Assembly: GCA_905221605.1 (NCBI GenBank)
Contig: CAJNDS010000302.1
Location: 180,559 to 244,558 of the forward strand
DNA: 64,000 nt
DNA from: Symbiodinium natans
Taxonomy: Eukaryota > Sar > Dinophyceae > Suessiales > Symbiodiniaceae
Direction of reading: 5' to 3'
The notes under the pieces were generated by a model that was not told the DNA's origin, ran no database searches, and worked only from the letters and a program-made list of their open reading frames with translations. The position numbers and the translations under genes were made by a program. The stretch's first letter is position 1; every line of letters starts with the position of its first letter. Below are positions 41,806 through 52,600 of this stretch, piece by piece.

Positions 41806-42571
41806 GCTGTGATGTAGAGGCTGCTACCGCAACGCTAGACGTAGAGGTTTCTTCGATGGAGATCGGATGCTCACATGAGTCATGTGGATTGACACTTGCA
41901 AGCTCATCATTGACTCATCATCATCAGGTCTCACTCAAATGACGCTGCACAGCCTGAGCCCTCAGCCATGAACTGCCATGAATCATGAACCAGTGTAACC
42001 AGTGGAACATGCCAAAAAAAGTGATCATGTGATCAAAAGCGCCGAACAGGTTCAAAGGAGCTGGCCCGGCCTCTGAATCTGCATGTTGTGAATGATGCCG
42101 ATTCCACGGGAGGTTCACTACATGCGCACCTCCATGGCTGAATCGCATTCATGCTGCTCACACGCTTAGCAAAATCCTGTCGCCATGCATCAACGTCACT
42201 GCCAATGTCGCTGTCATCTTGCTGAGTGGACATTCCTGGCCTCGCAGCTCAGCCCGAAGCCAAGAGACCTGGGCGTCGGAATCAAAACAGAGATCAGCCA
42301 TGCAACGCATGCTCCTTCTGTGCGCACAGATCTTTGCATCCGACTAACTGACGCAGATGGTTGCAATCACTGCTGCTGCATGTTTTTTTCAGACTTCCAC
42401 GGTTTCAGCTCAGGCTGTTGCTGGCCCACCCTCTAAACATTCTGAACAGCTTCAGCTGGGATTATCACCGGCCCACTGACTTTAGTGCTTCACAGCATTA
42501 CAGCATGTTATAGTCTCATACACATCTAAGCTCTGCGCACTGTCCAGCTGCGCAGCACTGCAGAAGATTTT
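41806..42571. other. Intergenic spacer
   Basis: Sequence between the start of the four-exon gene and the end of the methyltransferase gene. It is rich in TCATGA strings, with no recognisable coding or repeat structure. Confidence 0.4.
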
Positions 42572-44261
42572 CTAAATCTCCACTTGGCTGTCTGTGACAT
42601 CTGCCACACGACGGGAGTAACTCAGCATAAACAAGAGGACAGCCCCAAGGACATGAACGTGCATACCGTTGCCACTTTGACTTCTCTGCTGCCTCTCAGG
42701 CAAGTTCTTCATGGCAACCCTCACCTTCTCGGAAGGGCCCCGCGCGGGATCGCCGTACAGGTTCCAGCCTTGCACCTCGAAATGCTCGCTTGGCATAGCT
42801 GCCCGGGCCAAGCCAAAAACATACAGGTGACTGCCAGTGAGCAATGCTGGAATGACTTGCTTCGGAGGCCTGTACGATGGTTGCTGTGACAAGTCAGCCA
42901 CCCAATTGGTGAAAGGAGGCTCCGCGTTCTTCTCAAGCCACTCCTGGTGTGCCAGCGCACTGGCCCGAGATGCAGCGGAGCATGCCTGCAAATAGGTCCA
43001 AGCCCTCCCTGATCTGGAATGCGTCGGCTTGTGCTGCCTTGCCAGGAGGTCTCTCATGAACCGGTCCAGGTCCGTCGAGTTAGCGCGGAATTTCTCTGTC
43101 ACGCACTGGAGCAGTTCATGGGAAAACATCGAGTCGAAGACGTTCTGAACACCTCGCTCCTCAACCTGTTCACACAGACACCATCGCGCCTTGTTCAGAA
43201 GCAGCATGTACAATCGCATCCGCGATTGTGGTTCTCCGAGCATCTGCGGCGAAACATTCAGCACATGAATTTGGTAGACCGGGTCCATGATCTCCTGGAA
43301 GTGGACGATGTCGAAGGCTGGAGTACACTCGCAGAGCATGAGATCGTGCTGCCGTGAAAGAGATTCCGCGGCCCATTGGGCCCAAACAAAGCAGGAGTCC
43401 CCTAACCATCCCATTTGCCCAGCCATGATGGACCAATCAACGCACGAGAATCCAGCAATAGCCAAGCTGATGCTCCCCGGCCCCGATGTGTCAGCACACG
43501 GTCGCACCTGTACTTCACAGCGGCTGCCATGCACAAAGCAGTGGGCTCGGAGATGATGGCGTTTGTTTGGCAAGCTCTGGTAGAGCAGCTGCACCGCATC
43601 TGACATGAATTCGCGCGACACACGTCGCACGTGCTGCTGCAAGCTCTTCGTGGGGCTGGCCTTGCGCTTCTTGCCAATTTGACATCCCATGTCTGCCAAT
43701 GTTTGCAGGCATTCAGAACGTTTCTTCTTAAGGATATCCAGGCAGTGCTTTGGGCACCTCTCCAAAATATCCCCAAACAAACATTGCGGTCGGCACCCCT
43801 CTGCATGCTGCATCAGCACGTATCTGCAATTTTTGTCTACGTCACTAGCACGCTGCACGATCAATGGCCATGGCTGCCTGGGGCTGTTGGGGTCTTCCAG
43901 GCGCTGCATCTCCATGAAGTGTTCGAGGATGGCTCTCAAGGTTTCCTCTGCGGTGCCAACGCCTGCAGGGATTTGGAGTCTTGTAGGTGTGGCAAATCAA
44001 CTGACTAAGGTCAAGGCGGGCGATTCAACATGCTTTACTCCATGCCTGGCCTGAGTAATCTGTTACAAGAGTGAAGGTGCTCTCCAGATTCTTCCGCAGC
44101 AGGGGGCCTTGCCCTGCAGCATCCACAAGGTCGAAGAACCGCTCAGCCCAGCGATCCGACTCAGCTGCCGTTCGAGGCCCTGGGCGAAGACGCTCAGAGT
44201 CAGGGCCAGCATTGCTACTGCTGGCACTGGCACGGCCACAGGTCCCAGCGCTCATGTCCAT
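42572..44261 (-). CDS. Cytosine-C5 DNA methyltransferase-family protein (two exons)
   Basis: Exon 1 is 44261-44051 and exon 2 is 43962-42572, joined by an 88-bp GC-AG intron to give 533 residues. The C5-MTase motifs appear in order: TDYSGVGTAEE (motif I, SAM binding, about 67-77); AGFSCVDWS (motif IV, catalytic Cys244, with Ser where Pro is usual); LCECTPAFD (motif VI Glu, 282); QSRMRLYMLLLN (motif VIII Q-x-R-x-R, from 316); LARAAMPSEHFEVQGW (motif IX-like, about 456-471); GNGMHVHVLG (motif X-like, about 501-510). Motifs I and VIII are only complete after splicing, which supports the intron. Loss of Pro in the Pro-Cys pair is odd and could alter activity or substrate; an RNA or modified-base substrate is possible. 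The start ATG at 44261 is the first in frame after a low-complexity leader; 44255 is an alternative. Confidence 0.8.
43963..44050 (-). other. GC-AG intron in the methyltransferase gene
   Basis: 88 bp. Donor TTACTCAG followed by GCCAGG, acceptor CCCTGCAG followed by GC. Splicing joins TDYSG to VGTAEE and restores MTase motif I, which is strong internal evidence for the GC donor. GC donors are common in dinoflagellates. Confidence 0.8.
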
Positions 44262-45116
44262 GGCAAGCAAACAAATTAGCTGTGCCCCAGAAGACAATGC
44301 GACTACAACATCATGAACTCTGGTGAATATATTTCGTATTGGGTGCAGTGAGAGGACTGAGGCGGCATGTTCCACATCTCACACGAACTGTCACTGTCGC
44401 TGTCAGCTCTCACCAACCAACTAGCGCTGCTGTTGCCAGCCCGGGCCCGGGAAAATGACAAGGTCACACCAGGTTTTTCTGAAGGTCCCTGTAAAACTAC
44501 ACAGAATTGAGTACGCTGCAGTGCCTCCAAAAGAGAGCTGAGAGCTGGGCATGTCTGCGACGAAGCGAAGTCAGCGAGACTATGCCTTCAGACTCAGAAG
44601 CTACTACTGTCGCGTCAGTCGTGCGTGCTCCTTGAAGACGTGCACAAGCAGACGTCGCAGCTTTTCTGCAAGAAGTTTCACTCATTCAGGCGAAGACTTT
44701 AGTCGGTCACTGAGACACTGAGCCTCTGACTCTGACTACCATGCTCTGGAATCGGGCCCAGCCACCACTCCTCTCCGGCCTCGGCGTTCCCAGCAAAAGC
44801 TAGCAGAAGCCTGGGATCATGGATCATGGATCATGCCGCCCATGCATCCAAACTCCAAACTAAACCCCCCCACTCAGCCCCCAGAAAAGCACTGCAAAGT
44901 TTATCATGAAAAACAAACTTGAACATCCCCAAGGCCTACTGTGCCCACGTGCAAACAAACAACTCTGACGCGACAGCGCGGTGCTTCATGACATCTGCCC
45001 TACACGGCCATGCCACTGCCAACCCCCTCCCCCCCCCCTGCCCGTCCGCCCCCCGCACCCCCCCCTCCCCCTGCCCCCAACCCCTGCCCCCCTGCCTCCC
45101 CCCCCCCCACCCCTAC

Positions 45117-45400
45117 AAGAACAATGCGCGCGCGCATTGTTTTTTGGCGCCACGTTTTGGCGGACTTTCCTAACGAACACACACACACACCCAACCAAAA
45201 AAATCCAGCTATACGCACCATCATTGGGGCGCCCCCCTCCCCCCCGGCCCCCCCCCCGTGATAAGAACAATGAGCGCACGCGCATTGTTTTTTGGCGCCA
45301 CGTTTTGGCGGACTTTCCTGGTGTTCCCGCGAAACGAACACACACCCAACAAAAAAATCCAGCTATACGCACCATCATTGGGGCCCCCACCCTCCTCCCC
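45117..45400 (+). repeat. Two-copy ~146-bp tandem duplication carrying CG palindromes
   Basis: 45117-45240 and 45263-45400 share AAGAACAATG, CGCATTGTTTTTTGGCGCCA, CGTTTTGGCGGACTTTCC and AATCCAGCTATACGCACC. Copy 1 has a perfect 18-bp palindrome CAATGCGCGCGCGCATTG (45122-45139). Both copies are followed by C-rich DNA. Confidence 0.88.
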
Positions 45401-45602
45401 CCTCCCTCCTAGCCGCCGCCCTAAGCCCTATCTAGTAATGGTTACGACGGCTCCTGACGCACGCGTGTGATTCCGTCCGGACGCTGGAGGCTGGAGTCTG
45501 GGCCTAGGTCCTCGAACACGCGAGCTTCCTTTACCCTAACCCAAGGGACTCCAACACCCCTTAACTAAGGAATGTTCCTTAGGACTCATGACTGCAAATT
45601 TC

Positions 45603-45626
45603 ATGATGCGCGCGCGCGCGCGCATC
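45603..45626. repeat. 24-bp perfect palindrome with (CG)n core
   Basis: ATGATG, then (CG)6, then CATCAT, potentially Z-DNA or cruciform forming. Confidence 0.8.
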
Positions 45627-46504
45627 ATAGAAATGGTACCTCTCTAAAAACCCAACATAACCCAGCCTACCTGCCCAAACAAGGGGACCGACGCATGGCA
45701 TCCCTGTGCTGCTAGATCCCACTGTCCACGCACCACCATGCCGCCGCATGCCATCATCATGAAGTGCTTTCGTCGCAGCTTTCAATCAGATTGCACAACT
45801 GCACTTGACAGAAGTGGTCGCTTTCACGGCTTGCAACCATTAATTTGTTGCTGCCTTTTGCGGTGTTCGCACGGCAACCTCTCGAATCAGTCGTCATGAC
45901 ATCAGCAGAACTACGGCAATTGCACGATGGCCACAGTAAGAGCTTGGCGGGGAAGGTAGTAGCTTATTCTTTTTCATCGCCGGCGGGAGTCTCATGAAAA
46001 ACATCAAAAGTTGGCGATTAGCTGATGGCTTCTGTTGGGGCCTTGTGGACTCGTGGCTCGGGGATGGTGCTTACTTCAGATGTTCTTGTCAGACCATGCT
46101 AGGGCTAGGGATCTACAACGCAGTGCCTGCTTCCTCTTTAGGAAGCCTGGAGCTGCCTAAACTCCTAAGCCTAAGACCCGAGTCCCCAAGTTGCCCAAAC
46201 CCCAAACAGCCCAGGCCCAAGCAACCTAAACTCAATCAAGCTGCACACCGTCACCGAATAATAGAAAGCCCAAAGCCTTGCACCAGCGCAGTGCACCAGT
46301 ACTTTGTCACAAAAACCTGAACCCTGAGACCCTGAGAGCCTCAGAATCCAAGAGCCTGAACCGCCTGAACCGTCTGAACCTGCACGCAACTGCGGACCCC
46401 AAACCCGGAAGCCTTGTATCCTTGGACCCCTATTTCGCCGACATATACACGCCTCACCTGACAACCCTAGGACCCTATAGTACTATAGTCAAAACCCTTC
46501 AACA

Positions 46505-46617
46505 GGTAGCAAACCCTAAACCCCAAACTCCCAAACTTTAACACTAGGTAGGCCCTAGACCCCTAGACCCCTAGCCTCTAGGCCCTAGGCCCCTAGGCCC
46601 TAGGCCCTAAGCCCTAA
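46505..46617 (-). repeat. CCCTAAA then CCCTAGG-type degenerate repeats
   Basis: A few CCCTAAA units followed by CCCTAGGC/CCCTAGAC units and ending in CCCTAAAC. Confidence 0.7.
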
Positions 46618-47005
46618 ACATACTGTAACAGTGGAATGCTCCCTGCTGCCTGCCCCTCCCCAACTGTGTCTTAGCAGAAGTAAGCTCCCCGCGCTGCAGT
46701 CTCTGCACTGCGGTGACTGCGGTGCCTCATACTTCGCCTCCACAACACAGTGGCTTGACTTGAAGGCAACTTGAAGACTATCCCGCACCCTCTCTGCTCA
46801 GCCTCTGCTCTTGTTCGGTTCCCAGGCCGCAGGGCCACACCAGTCCGCCGCCTGTCTTTGTCTCTTGGCCAGTCTGGGATGCTTTTGGCTGCTTTTGTGC
46901 TTCCACGATGAAAATCAGGGATTTTTGCTGGTTTTTTTACCTTGCCATGGTTGCGCAGTGTGTTTTTTTAAAATGTCTTTATTTGTCGTGCGCCGAAAAA
47001 ACTTT

Positions 47006-47291
47006 GCGCCCGAACCGCGCCCGAACCGCGCCCGAACTGCGCCCGAACCGCGCCCGAACCGCGCCCGTACCGCGCCCGAACCGCGCCCGAACCGCGCCCG
47101 CCCGAACCACGCCCGAACCGCGCCCGAACTGCGCCCGAACCACGCCCGAACCACGCCCGAACCGCGCCCGTACCGCGCCCGTACCGAACCACGCCCGAAC
47201 CGCGCCCGAACCGCGCCCGAACCGCGCCCGAACCGCGCCCGAACCGCCCCCGAACCGCGCCCGAACCGCGCCCGAACCGCGCCCCGAGCCG
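47006..47291 (+). repeat. 11-bp minisatellite CCCGAACCGCG
   Basis: About 25 copies of an 11-bp unit with sporadic CCCGAACTGCG, CCCGTACCGCG and CCCGAACCACG variants. Because 11 is not a multiple of three and the unit has no stop, several frames on both strands stay open across it (Arg/Pro/Asn-rich or Arg/Gly/Phe-rich). I regard all of these as artefacts. Confidence 0.93.
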
Positions 47292-47599
47292 CATGCCCCG
47301 GAGGCAGCGCTGCATTTGAAAGAACGGAAAACCCAGCAGACAAAGACAAACAAAGACAAATCCGAGCGCGCAGCTGTTGTCCCAAGTGTTGGTCTGTGGC
47401 CTGGCCAGCACGGCTGCTTTCAAGGACGATTTCCTTCAATTTGCCCTGGATCACTTACTCAATCAGCCATGCAATCATTCACTCAATCACAGCTCTGACA
47501 AAGCTGACCCTGCAAGGCAAAACTCTGTTGCGAGGCAGACGCACTGCTGACTCACAATTTTCCATGCTCCATGTCTCCACACACTCCTTTATCGTGTCT

Positions 47600-47800
47600 T
47601 GTTTAGAAGAAGCATGTAAACATCACACAGCCAATGGCAGCCAATGCAATTCATAGACTGCCTACACAATCTGCTGGGCCCGAACCAAACATGTAAACAC
47701 GAGGGGCCCAGGCGGCCCAAGCATCCCATTTGCCCTCCCATGGAGGACCAATCAAAGCACGAAGTCATGCTCCTGTGCAAGGAGTCAAGGAGTCCAAGGC
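47600..47800 (-). pseudogene. Broken copy of the C5-methyltransferase gene
   Basis: The minus strand encodes SCFDWSSMGGQMGCLG and VYMLLLNKTR. These match SCVDWSIMAGQMGWLG (motif IV region) and LYMLLLNKAR (motif VIII region) of the intact gene at 42572-44261, with the ~60 residues between them mostly deleted. DNA similarity is visible around 47721-47770 versus 43400-43450. It lies just 3' of the 585-codon ORF, so the methyltransferase family is multicopy. Confidence 0.75.
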
Positions 47801-47868
47801 ACTGCGCGCACCGCTCTGCGCAAACCGTAAACCAGACATGCCGAGAATCCACTGCGTGGTCAGCTGAG

Positions 47869-49626
47869 TCAGCTGCTGCTGGCAGAGCTAGAACTGGAAG
47901 AAGAGTCGGAGCTGCTGTCGCTGGAACTGGAGTCACTGGTATCTGTAGAAAGACGATCCGCATCTGGATCATTGTCTGAGGGGGGGTCTGAAGCTGCTTC
48001 GTCACTGGCAACCGCGCTGGCTGCTGCTTTGGCTGCTGTTGCAGCTCTACTCTTCGCTTTGGGCTTCACTCTCGCCTTTTTTCTGGCCTTTGCCTTTGCC
48101 TTCAGCTTCGCTTTTGCCTTTGCCTTTGATTTTGCTTTGGGGGCTGCAGACTCAGCATGGGCTGTCCGGCTGGAATGTTGCCGTTTCCTGCCTCTGCCCT
48201 GCAATGCATCTGCTGGGCGCGCTGCATCTGCTGCTGATGATGCGGGCGGTTGTTCATCATCTGGAACAAGAGCAGTGCCTGGTGGTTCTGGGAGCTCTTG
48301 CAATTTTGCATCCAAGACTTCGTCCGGAAGATCGCAAGAAACCAATGGCTCGCAGGCGTGGCTATCCTTGCGCTGGTGCCTGCATGCTGACAGGCACCAC
48401 ATTTTTAGCAAACGCAGAACTTTGTCCTTGCTTGCCACACTTTCTCCGATATTGACGGCTCGCGTACACCACGTTTTGCTGTTCAGTTTGTGGTACTTGC
48501 ACTTTGCTTGCCACGCGCCAAAGGGAGGCCGAGTTTCAGGCCCTGAAAAAGTGAAGCGAAAGGCACCCCATGAAAATGAATCCGGGTGTCTTTCGGGTGC
48601 TCTCAGGATATTTCGCTGATGGTCACTGTGAGAACCAGCAGGCTGTGGAGGCACCGCAGGCGGCGGTGCGTGCATCAGGTCTGTGGCTGAAGCCGGCAAT
48701 GCTTCGGTAGCACCAGCAGCATCAGTAGCATCAGCAGCAGCAGCAGCAGCAGCTTCAAGGCCTACTGCGAGGTCTTCCAGCACGGCGCTTGGAGATGTCT
48801 CTGTGGCTGCTGCTTGCGACACCTCAGGCGGATGAGGCGGATGTACCTGAGAAGGTTTGGACACTTGGGGCGACGGTGGATTGGGAAGATGCACCTTAGC
48901 CTCTCCTAACAATTCAATCAACGGCACGTCAAGGGCCTCTGATCCCTTAACCGCAACGGCATCTGAAGCGAAATTCTCGGAGCCCATTTCATGCAGGACA
49001 TCTGTGAAGCAATCGGCGGCAGGACTCTCCATGACCACGTCGGGGTCGGAAGGCTGCGGCCCCCGCCCCCGTTGCAAGCATTCCAGCTCGTGTCGGAACT
49101 TTGCTGGCACTGGCACCTGGGCTGCATTGTCATCATCTAAGTCCGGGCTGTATTCCTCCAACTCCAACGCCTCAGTAGGCATGCTTGAAGGATCATGCAT
49201 GTCAGGCTCCGATTCTGTGACAGCAGCTTCAGGATCGTTGTCACTTACAGCAACTTCCTCAAAGCTTTCGGACTCCAGACTCATCAAGTCATGAGCATGG
49301 TGGCGGCGATGAGGCACAGAAGACACAGGCAAAGCATCAAGCACAGAACGTGATCCGGGAAAATGTTTGGAAGAGGGGCGTGCGTCAGGCACATGATCCA
49401 GGCAAAGCCCACTGTCATCGATGGCGAGCCCTTCCGGGCCACACGAAGCAGGCGGCTCATCCTCTGGCGGCAATTCACCTGTGAATGCGCACTGCGGATC
49501 AAGGAGCTGCTTATAATACCTCTCTGGTTGCGCATGGTGAATTTCAACCACGCATGACTGGAACAACTGTTCGGACAGTACCAGGCTTTGCATGTATCTT
49601 CTCGTTGCTGGAGACTCCAGTGTCAA
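47869..49626 (-). CDS. ORF with a Cys/His domain and Lys/Ala- and Ser-rich tail, continuous with the transposase
   Basis: 585 codons from a TTG at 49626; the first in-frame ATG is 49593. The frame is open back to 49668 and overlaps the end of the transposase frame in the -1 phase. The first 45 residues (YMQSLVLSEQLFQSCVVEIHH) look like a continuation of a globular protein. Residues 60-350 are acidic and Pro/Ala-rich. A compact domain at about 351-425 (FSWGAFRFTF, GAWQAKCKYHKLNSKTWC, LLKMWCLSAC) has ordered C376, H379, C387, C411 and C415, suggesting zinc binding. The tail is basic (KAKSKAKAKAKLKAKAKARK), then (Ser)n. No known family recognised. It probably binds nucleic acid and is either the C-terminal half or a partner of the transposase. 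Confidence 0.65.
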   Translation of the reverse strand: MTLESPATRRYMQSLVLSEQLFQSCVVEIHHAQPERYYKQLLDPQCAFTGELPPEDEPPASCGPEGLAIDDSGLCLDHVPDARPSSKHFPGSRSVLDALPVSSVPHRRHHAHDLMSLESESFEEVAVSDNDPEAAVTESEPDMHDPSSMPTEALELEEYSPDLDDDNAAQVPVPAKFRHELECLQRGRGPQPSDPDVVMESPAADCFTDVLHEMGSENFASDAVAVKGSEALDVPLIELLGEAKVHLPNPPSPQVSKPSQVHPPHPPEVSQAAATETSPSAVLEDLAVGLEAAAAAAADATDAAGATEALPASATDLMHAPPPAVPPQPAGSHSDHQRNILRAPERHPDSFSWGAFRFTFSGPETRPPFGAWQAKCKYHKLNSKTWCTRAVNIGESVASKDKVLRLLKMWCLSACRHQRKDSHACEPLVSCDLPDEVLDAKLQELPEPPGTALVPDDEQPPASSAADAARPADALQGRGRKRQHSSRTAHAESAAPKAKSKAKAKAKLKAKAKARKKARVKPKAKSRAATAAKAAASAVASDEAASDPPSDNDPDADRLSTDTSDSSSSDSSSDSSSSSSSASSS

Positions 49627-52600
49627 GGAGCTTTTACTGCCGCACCGTAACAGACCAGTGATGTGGAATCATGTTTTAGAGGGGGAAGCTTGCGTCGACT
49701 TTTCTTTTGGGCCGGAATCGGCGCCAGCTGCCACCCTGTATTCTTCAGCACAGTCAGCAACTCCCACGAAGAAAAATCTTGCACTTCCTGCAACCCACCA
49801 CCAACCCTCAGAAGCAGGTCTTCAAGCGGACGGAACACCAAGGTCGGTTGGCACACTTCATGCATGTGCACTAAATGCTGAAGGCCCTTGTCGGTCATGG
49901 CCCATGTGCTGTCCAGCTCATTGGCAGAGCTTCGAACGATGTAGCCTGCGTGCTCCAGCCCCTCACAGAGACTGATGCTTTCTGCACTGTCAGCGCTGAC
50001 TCTGACATGCTGCAATTGCCGTGTGCCAGGAAAGGCTCGCTGCGAAACAAAATCTGCAAGCAAGGATGCTAAAGCAGGCGTTGCAGGTTGACCTCTCAAA
50101 CGATACACAAGCTTCTTGCAGGTAGACCACTGACGCAGCACGAACGGCACAGTTTCAGCATCAGTCTTAGAAATGGATAGCACGCTGGCAGAGGACAGAA
50201 CGCCCTCTGCCTTGCGAGGTTCAACTTCTACCCAACAAGCTTCAGGGGATCGCACACACGCATGCGCAGTCACAGTCATGTCCGTGCTCCCCAGTTTCAC
50301 GCCACTGGCAGCAGGAAGGTTGAGCACTCTGCTCCTGGAAGGGGCTTTTCTGCTCAGTCTGAGAAACATGATGGGCACGTTTTCTACTGCTTCAAGGCCG
50401 TCGGAGTCGGCTGCGCCATGGCCCTGGCAGACGGCAAGGCTCAGGTCCTGCTGTGTAGGGCTGCCAGGGTTCAGGGAGAGACCCTCTGCAGCCTCTGCAA
50501 GCCTACTTTCAAGCAGCTGCTCCGGCAATTTGATCACTCCAGGGGCTTCAAGCCGGCTTTGCAAGCTTGGCAACGCGGTGCTATCCACAGGAAGCGAATA
50601 CAGTAGCCCTGGTTCCATTCGATCCTGCATGTGCTGAGCTACTGCTCTGCGCTCCACATTCTCTAAGGACCACACACGCAGGTCTCCATTGAGATTTTTG
50701 AAAAACTTATCTTTTGCAGCTTGCTTCTTTTGCTTCTGCTTCTCCCTCTGTTTGCGCACGTGTTCTATGGAACGAAATTGGGATTCAGGGTCGAGCATGT
50801 ACAGCAGAACACCCAGTATCTGAAACTTTTGTTGTTTTCTCATCCTCTCTGCACATGCGTCTTGATACCTCGGATGATTAAACAACCCAAAACGTTTTGC
50901 AGCCTCGTCTGGATTCAAAACTGCGCTCCAATTTTCCAGCAGCTGCTTGTACTGCGTGCTCACAGTGAACAATTTCTTCATTTCCGGCATTCGCAAGGAG
51001 GTTGAGACATAGGCCCCCGACACTTTTCTAAAACCCATTCCTTTTTTGATGCTGCCATGCTGTGCTTCGACAATGCGCTCAACTGTGGGAAGGAACTTCA
51101 GCCCCTGCGCAAACTCCTGGAGCAATGCCAGACCGGGGTCACGACACAAGGAAGACCCTGGCCGGGCCAACTGCCGCAGTTGGATAAGCAAAGCTGCCTC
51201 GCCCCCATCCTCCGCAGCACGCAAGAATTGCCATGTGACACGGTGGTGCAGTTCTTCGTCTTTCGGACTCTTTTCTAGCATTGTTACAATTTCGCTTGCT
51301 GCCATCTGCGCGCAAACAGGATCAAAATGAGTGAGAGCAGCAAACTTCCAAGGCAAGGTCTCCCAACACTGAAGTTTCTGGGACAAGTATTCAGTGAAAT
51401 GCGCACGGCCACGGCTGTAGTCAGTCAGTACCGTTTCCAACAGCTCCGGGTCTGTTTGGCTGTTGGTCTGCCGTAAGAAGAACTCCAGCGCAGAATCTGA
51501 AAGCAGGTCCACATGACGTAACAACACACCTGAGGCGAGTTCAGCCGAACGTTGCCCGGCCAAGGGACAGTTTTCTGGTGATTCCCGCGGCACTCCGGCT
51601 GCGTCGCAAGCAGCTTGCAAGGTATTCTTCAAGGATACCGCACCCTCCTTGTCCTCTACCTGCGTCAAAGGACTGTGACACGGGCAGCCTTCAAACCAGG
51701 AAGAAATGTCTTCTGCCAAACTGTGCAAAGCACACAACATACACGTGTAGGCCCAAAAGGAATCAGACCGAATCGCACAAGACAGAAGATCGACATCCAG
51801 TCCCTCAGGCGAGTCCTTGTCTGCACCGTCCGGCTTAAGAAAACGAGCCTGTGACCAGGTTGCCTGCAAAACGGACTTCATTTTCACAACACCTTGCAGG
51901 ATGTTTGCCATAGCATTCCATCTCCAGAAGGCAGGCTCAGCCAACTTTCGCACGCGGTGTTGCATCCAGTCAAACTGGCTGCCTAGTACGCATGTAGCAA
52001 GGAAGCGCTGTCGCAAGTGGTCGCGGTTCAGCAGATGCACCACTGCCTTGAACTCTGGGAGCCATGTTTCAAAGTGTGTCAGTGCCTGATCCACTTCCTG
52101 TACCATGCTGTGACACACGTGCAACGCGCCAGGGCAGATCAAAGCATTCGGAAAAACCAAATTTGACGCCGGATTGTGTGCCGGAGACCGAGAAACTACA
52201 TCTACATTCATGTCCAAGCTATCAAGAGCATCGCCGTCGCCGTCGCCGAAAGATAAGGGATCCACCATCCAGGTTGGCAAGACCTGCTGGAGGCTCACAC
52301 CTGATGCATCTGCCAAGGACATCTCCGTGCCGCTGTCAGTGCAAAACCCGCGGATGCACTGCAGGAACCCCTTCAAAGCTGCTAGGCTTTGGGTTTCAGC
52401 AAAAAGCTTGCAACAGAAGCTACTTAACTTCTGATCCACCTTGGCCGCACCGCTGCCTATGCCGCCAGGCAAAAGTCGGTGAATGCAAATGGCTCCCTCG
52501 AGCAATTGTCGGCATCTCCATCGCTCCTTGACCAAAGCTACCAACGCATCCGAGTCGTCTGACTGGAAAGCCTGCTTCACCTGCGCAACTGTCTTCTCTA

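Larger units (their letters stand above)
44376..47588. other. Gene-free spacer with GC-rich and minisatellite repeats
   Basis: No supported gene. It holds C-rich tracts (45030-45110), a ~146-bp tandem duplication, (CG)n palindromes, a degenerate CCCTAGG/CCCTAAA run (46505-46617) and an 11-bp minisatellite. Confidence 0.6.

Noticed and set aside
46811-47656. Frames of up to 281 codons on both strands over the minisatellite
   Set aside because: Openness comes from the 11-bp stop-free repeat; the translated sequence changes with every frame and has no flanking domain.
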